The position numbers and the translations under genes are program-made. DNA of 9,618 nucleotides, from NCBI GenBank assembly GCA_949290725.1, contig CASEST010000002.1:1-9618 (forward strand), in the 5' to 3' direction. Below are positions 6,117-9,618 of this stretch, piece after piece; positions within the stretch are counted from its first letter, which is position 1, and the number at the start of each line of letters is the position of its first letter. The notes under the pieces are model-generated. The model did not search any database and was not told the origin of the DNA. It saw only the letters and a list, made by a program, of their open reading frames with translations. This stretch comes from an uncultured bacterium. Lineage in GTDB: Bacteria > Bacillota_I > Bacilli_A > RFN20 > CAG-826.

Positions 6117-6153
6117 CTTGAATTATTAAAAAAAGATTAATAAATAATGAGAT

Positions 6154-6315
6154 TTATTCTTTATCTTTATGTTTTTTAATTAAATATCGAATTAAAATAA
6201 TTAATAAAAAGATGATTGCTAAAACAAAAGTAATATAGGCTAATATTCGTGGAATTGAAAAATAATCGAATTGATCATTAAATATAAAAAGATTATTTAT
6301 CTTTATTAAGTTCAT
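6154..6315 (-). CDS. Small single-span membrane protein candidate (53 residues)
   Basis: A short frame starting at ATG 6315-6313, inside the end of cydC (23-base overlap in another frame), and ending TAA at 6156-6154. The product begins MNLIKINNLF, has one strong hydrophobic helix at about 21-45 (IPRILAYITF then VLAIIFLLIILI), and ends with a basic tail YLIKKHKDKE, so the C-terminus would be cytoplasmic by the positive-inside rule. It fills most of the gap after cydC. There is no clear ribosome binding site; overlap with cydC suggests translational coupling. Small membrane subunits attached to transporters and oxidases are common, but I know no homologue of this one. Confidence 0.5.
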   Translation of the reverse strand: MNLIKINNLFIFNDQFDYFSIPRILAYITFVLAIIFLLIILIRYLIKKHKDKE

Positions 6316-7996
6316 TTTCATAAATTAATTTCCCGTCCTTTAAAGTATATATTTCATCAGCAATTTTAAAAGTAGACGCTTTATGAGTAATAATAATGAT
6401 ACTCATCTCCTCCTTTAATTTCTTTAATGAAGCTAAAAATAAATTTTCATTTTCTAAATCGATATTAGAGGTTGGTTCATCTAAAAGTAATAGTTTTGGT
6501 TTTCTTAAAATAACTCTTGCTAAACCAAGCCTTTGCTTTTCACCTAAAGAGATATTCAACTTATCTTTATCGATTATTGTTTCTTCTTTATCTTTTAAAG
6601 AAGAAACAAAATCATATATTGAAGCTTTTTCCATCGCTTCAATTACTTCTTCATAACTAGCATTTTGATTAGCTAATTTTAAATTATTGATAATTGAATC
6701 ATTAAATAAATAGGTTGATTGAGAAAACATAGTTAAATTATCTAATAAAGAGGAAGTATTAATTTGATTAATTGAATCAGTTGAATATAAAATCATTCTA
6801 TCTTCTACTTGATAATAACGTAATAACAGCTTTAAAAAAGTTGATTTACCACTACCTGATTCTCCTTTAATTACAATTATTTTCTTTTTAGCTAATTTAA
6901 AAGAAAGATTATCTAAGATTAATTTATCTTGTTTATTAAATGAAAAAGATAAATTATTTACCTTTAAATCTTTATAAATAAAATTTTTTTTATTTTTAAT
7001 TTCATTTAAAGAAGGCTTTTCAGCTAATAAATCTAAGATTCGATTTCCGCTAGTAAATGTTTGAACTAAATTTATTGGAAGAGAAGATAAAGCTAATAAA
7101 GGTCCAAAAGAAGATAAGCTTAATGTAACTCCAATTATTAATTGCGAATTAGTTAAATAAAAACTTGAAGAATATTTATTAATTAATAAAGATGCTAAAA
7201 GAATCGATAAAGCCGCTAAAATAATAATAAAAGAAGATAATCCTTTAAAAATAGAAGCTAAATTATTAGATTTAACTCTTTTTTTATCTAAATTCTTCGA
7301 TTTATTATCAATCTCTAAAGTTTTTTCTTCCAATTTGTTAAAGAATTTCAATTCGCGAATTCCTTTTAAAGCATCTAAAAAAGTTGAATTAAATTGAGCT
7401 AAATCATAGCGGTAATTTCTACCACTTTTTTCTAATACTTTATAGGAGATTAAAGGAATAAATATTCCAACCAGTAGATAATAAAATAATAAAATTAAAA
7501 CTAAAATATAGTTAGTAAATAAACCTAAAATAATTAAGTTTAAGCTTGAAACAATTAAAGCGATTAAACTAGGAGAAAGGGTATGGGCATAAAAAACTTC
7601 TAAGGTTTCTATATCAGCAGTAATCATTCCCATCATATTTCCTTTTTCTTTATTATCGATATCGCTAATTGATAAACTTATAAGTTTTTTAAAAACTTTA
7701 TGACGGATAATCGCTAAAATTTTAAAAGCGATATAATGATTTGAATATTGTTCAAAATAGCGTACTACTCCTCTTAATAAACCAAAGACAACAATTAAAA
7801 TTAATAAGATATTAAAAGAAATGTCAATATTTAAACCAATTAAAGAAGCTAGAGCTATCGCACTTAAAGTTGTAATTGAAGAAGCTAATAAATTTCCAAT
7901 TGCCCCATTAATAATCGCTAAAAATAAAACAATAATAAATTTATCAACTAATTTAAGTAAAGAAAGTATTACCTTAAAAACATTTCTTTTTTTCAT
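6293..7996 (-). CDS. cydC: ABC transporter CydC-like subunit (thiol/heme exporter type)
   Basis: A 567-residue half transporter: six membrane spans in about 1-310, then an ATP-binding domain. CydC-type landmarks are GNMMGMITADIETLEVFYAHTL (from 119) and SGRNYRYDLAQFNSTFLDALKGIRELKFF (from 191), and SSLPINLVQTFTSGNRILDLL before the ATPase. The ATPase shows Walker A GESGSGKS (378-385), Q-loop Q426, Walker B LLLLDE (502-507) and H538. The signature motif is degenerate: ISLGE (482-486) instead of LSGGE/Q. With CydD it should form an inner-membrane heterodimer; E. coli CydDC is linked to export of cysteine/glutathione or to heme handling and cytochrome bd assembly. The substrate here is unknown, and no cytochrome bd gene is visible. 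Its ATG overlaps the cydD stop (TAATG), with an AAAGGAGG ribosome binding site inside cydD. Confidence 0.87.
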   Translation of the reverse strand: MKKRNVFKVILSLLKLVDKFIIVLFLAIINGAIGNLLASSITTLSAIALASLIGLNIDISFNILLILIVVFGLLRGVVRYFEQYSNHYIAFKILAIIRHKVFKKLISLSISDIDNKEKGNMMGMITADIETLEVFYAHTLSPSLIALIVSSLNLIILGLFTNYILVLILLFYYLLVGIFIPLISYKVLEKSGRNYRYDLAQFNSTFLDALKGIRELKFFNKLEEKTLEIDNKSKNLDKKRVKSNNLASIFKGLSSFIIILAALSILLASLLINKYSSSFYLTNSQLIIGVTLSLSSFGPLLALSSLPINLVQTFTSGNRILDLLAEKPSLNEIKNKKNFIYKDLKVNNLSFSFNKQDKLILDNLSFKLAKKKIIVIKGESGSGKSTFLKLLLRYYQVEDRMILYSTDSINQINTSSLLDNLTMFSQSTYLFNDSIINNLKLANQNASYEEVIEAMEKASIYDFVSSLKDKEETIIDKDKLNISLGEKQRLGLARVILRKPKLLLLDEPTSNIDLENENLFLASLKKLKEEMSIIIITHKASTFKIADEIYTLKDGKLIYENELNKDK

Positions 7997-9618
7997 TAAA
8001 GCAATCCTCCTTTTTCTTGAAGTTGATAGATTTTTCGATATTCTAAATTACTTTTTAATAGTTCCTGATTGCTTCCTTTAATTAAGTGATGACTTGAATC
8101 AATAAAGAAAATTAAATCAGCATTAATAATATTTTTAAAAGAATGGGAGATAAATAAAACTATTGCATCCTTTTTTAAAGAATAAATAATTTCACGTATA
8201 ACTTCTTCACTTTCACTATCAATAGCCGAAGTCGCTTCATCAAAGATATATAAATCTTTCTTATTAACTAAATTAATCGCTAGGATTAATCGTTGTTTTT
8301 CTCCGCCACTTAAATTAGAAGCATCTTCTTTAATCATATAATTTATTCCTTCTCGATTATTTAAAATTAAATATTCAAGTTTTACTTTTTTTAAATATTC
8401 TAAGATTTCTTCATTGCTTATATCTTCTTTAACCATTTTAAAATTATTTAAAATCGTATCGTTAAATAAATAAGAATCATTTGAGATATAGGCAATTTTT
8501 TGATAATAAGAAGTTAAGTTAATTTCGTTTAATAAAAGATCATTAATTAATATTTCTCCTTTATTTATTTCTTCTTCTTTAACTAAAATTTTAGTTAAAG
8601 AAGATTTACCACTTCCAGAGATTCCCGCTAATCCATAAAGCTTATTTTTAGATAAAGAAAAAGAAATATTATCTAAGATTAATTTCGGATTATTATCTAA
8701 ATATGAAAAACTAACTTGATTAAAAGTTATTTTATCAATCGAAGAAATTAAACTTTTTCCTTCTTTATAATCTTCTTTTTCTAAAATATCCAAGATTTTA
8801 TTTCCTGCAGTTTCTCCATTCATCGCTAAATGGAAGGCGCTTCCTAAACTTCTTAAAGGAAGAAAAAATTCTGCTCCTAAAAGAATAATAAATAAAACTT
8901 GATAGATTGAATCGATTAAAAAATTATTTTGATAAGAGATTAAAGCAAAGACTATTCCAATTGCACTTCCCCCATAAGCCACTAAATCCATTATTGTTGT
9001 TGAAAATAGTTGCATAGTTAAAACTTTCATCGTGATTTTACGAAATTCTTCATTATTATCATCTAATTCTTTTTGTTTTAACTGAGTTGCTTTAAATAAT
9101 TTTAATTCTTTTAATCCATTTAAAGCATCTAAAAAAGAACCGCCCATCTTTAAATATTTATCATAATAAATATTAAAGATCTTTTTAGCATATCTTGACA
9201 TTAAAATAATTGATAAAGGAATTAAAGGAAGAGCGATTAAAAAGATTATAGCGACTAGATAATTAATTGAAGCAAAAATAATAAATAAAATTAAAGGAGC
9301 AAATAAAGAATAAAAGAATTGAGGAAGATAAACCGTATAATATAAATTTAATTGTTCGATTCCTTCAACACCTAATTGGGTAATCTCGCTTAAATTAACT
9401 TTTTTAGCTTTACTTATTTTTTTAAATAAAGTCGATCTTAATTTAATTAAAATTTTTGAAGCAAAGCGATTGATTAATCTATCAGTAAATAAAGCTAATA
9501 TATAACGGATAATTAAAGTTATAAAAATAATAATAATTGAGATTAAAATATCATTATTTAATTTCTTATTAAATAATGATATTAAATAAATAATTAAAGC
9601 GGTTAAACTAATAGATAA
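7996..9618 (-). CDS. cydD: ABC transporter CydD-like subunit, N-terminus beyond window
   Basis: The frame is open from the window edge for 540 codons; an internal ATG at 9201 is not the true start, because 139 more in-frame codons upstream encode CydD-type membrane spans. Landmarks, counted from the edge, are ITQLGVEGIEQLNLYYTVYLPQFF (about 81-104), GSFLDALNGLKELKLF (160-175), and GAEFFLPLRSLGSAFH (about 248-263), all characteristic of CydD. The ATPase has Walker A GISGSGKS (332-339), a canonical signature LSGGE (436-440), Walker B YIFDEA with D460 and E461, and H492. The Q-loop glutamine is replaced by Asn (YISN, N380). It is the partner of the overlapping downstream CydC subunit. Only the first few dozen residues seem to be missing. 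Confidence 0.88.
   Translation of the reverse strand, partial: LSISLTALIIYLISLFNKKLNNDILISIIIIFITLIIRYILALFTDRLINRFASKILIKLRSTLFKKISKAKKVNLSEITQLGVEGIEQLNLYYTVYLPQFFYSLFAPLILFIIFASINYLVAIIFLIALPLIPLSIILMSRYAKKIFNIYYDKYLKMGGSFLDALNGLKELKLFKATQLKQKELDDNNEEFRKITMKVLTMQLFSTTIMDLVAYGGSAIGIVFALISYQNNFLIDSIYQVLFIILLGAEFFLPLRSLGSAFHLAMNGETAGNKILDILEKEDYKEGKSLISSIDKITFNQVSFSYLDNNPKLILDNISFSLSKNKLYGLAGISGSGKSSLTKILVKEEEINKGEILINDLLLNEINLTSYYQKIAYISNDSYLFNDTILNNFKMVKEDISNEEILEYLKKVKLEYLILNNREGINYMIKEDASNLSGGEKQRLILAINLVNKKDLYIFDEATSAIDSESEEVIREIIYSLKKDAIVLFISHSFKNIINADLIFFIDSSHHLIKGSNQELLKSNLEYRKIYQLQEKGGLL
9547..9583. repeat. Perfect 16-bp inverted repeat with 5-base loop inside cydD
   Basis: Arms AATATCATTATTTAAT and ATTAAATAATGATATT flank TTCTT. 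It lies in the coding sequence for the membrane region. A perfect 16-bp repeat with such a short loop is well beyond what is expected by chance here, even at this AT content. It lacks the GC-rich core and U-run of a terminator. Confidence 0.7.

Noticed and set aside
6117..6150. Possible terminator after the cydC-side genes (TTATTAA / TTAATAA on the minus strand)
   Set aside because: The stem is seven A-T pairs only, too weak to call, and it overlaps the promoter region of the next gene.
6396..6656. Plus-strand open frame opposite the cydC ATPase domain
   Set aside because: Covers the Walker B and signature region of cydC on the other strand; an antisense shadow.
7821..8081. Plus-strand open frame across the cydD/cydC junction
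   Set aside because: Antisense to two solid overlapping genes, with no start signals.
9199..9201. ATG at 9201 as the start of the CydD-like gene
   Set aside because: The frame continues upstream without a stop to the window edge and encodes conserved CydD membrane segments, so the true start is outside the window.

Overview
The window is very AT-rich DNA, densely packed with genes, from what looks like a low-GC member of the Firmicutes/Tenericutes line, such as a gut or anaerobic Bacilli lineage of the Erysipelotrichales, RF39 or Acholeplasma type. That placement is inferred from composition and gene families. Trp is written TGG, no real gene carries an internal TGA, and TGA ends at least two genes (the 1141-2055 lipoprotein and the 148-570 acetyltransferase). 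The code is therefore the standard bacterial one, not the Mycoplasma/Spiroplasma code.

Left block (1-1022, minus strand): a MerR-family regulator, a GNAT acetyltransferase and the start of a third gene (probably a sugar O-acetyltransferase, cut by the window edge) form a tight operon. The 118 bp upstream of merR hold a MerR-type operator/promoter pointing the other way. They also hold a TATAAT box seven bases before the ATG of a divergent gene for an unknown lipoprotein (1141-2055), which looks leaderless. That gene runs convergently 55 bp into a 142-codon remnant of a CoA-disulfide reductase/rhodanese fusion (2001-2429, minus), in which the first 94 residues are joined in frame to the rhodanese active-site cysteine and tail.

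Centre (2553-5510, plus strand): this is the most interesting part. A three-gene operon encodes a TrhP-like U32 iron-sulfur protein (tRNA U34 hydroxylation), a DASS/SLC13-type carboxylate transporter and a stand-alone AroQ-class chorismate mutase. It ends at a bidirectional terminator. TrhP-type hydroxylation in E. coli depends genetically on prephenate, which is the product of chorismate mutase, and both chorismate and prephenate are dicarboxylates. The operon can thus be read as import of a chorismate-like dicarboxylate, conversion to prephenate, and use in tRNA hydroxylation. This is a hypothesis, but all three genes fit it.

Right block (5575-9618, minus strand): a CydDC-like heterodimeric ABC exporter (cydD open at the window edge, cydC overlapping it by one base) is followed by a previously easy-to-miss 53-codon single-span membrane ORF overlapping the end of cydC. 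Next comes a separately transcribed 161-residue membrane protein with a highly charged N-terminus. The longest stretch without an obvious large gene (6061-6292) is mostly filled by the 53-codon ORF and the promoter of the 161-residue gene. No tRNA, rRNA, CRISPR array, insertion sequence or phage gene was seen.
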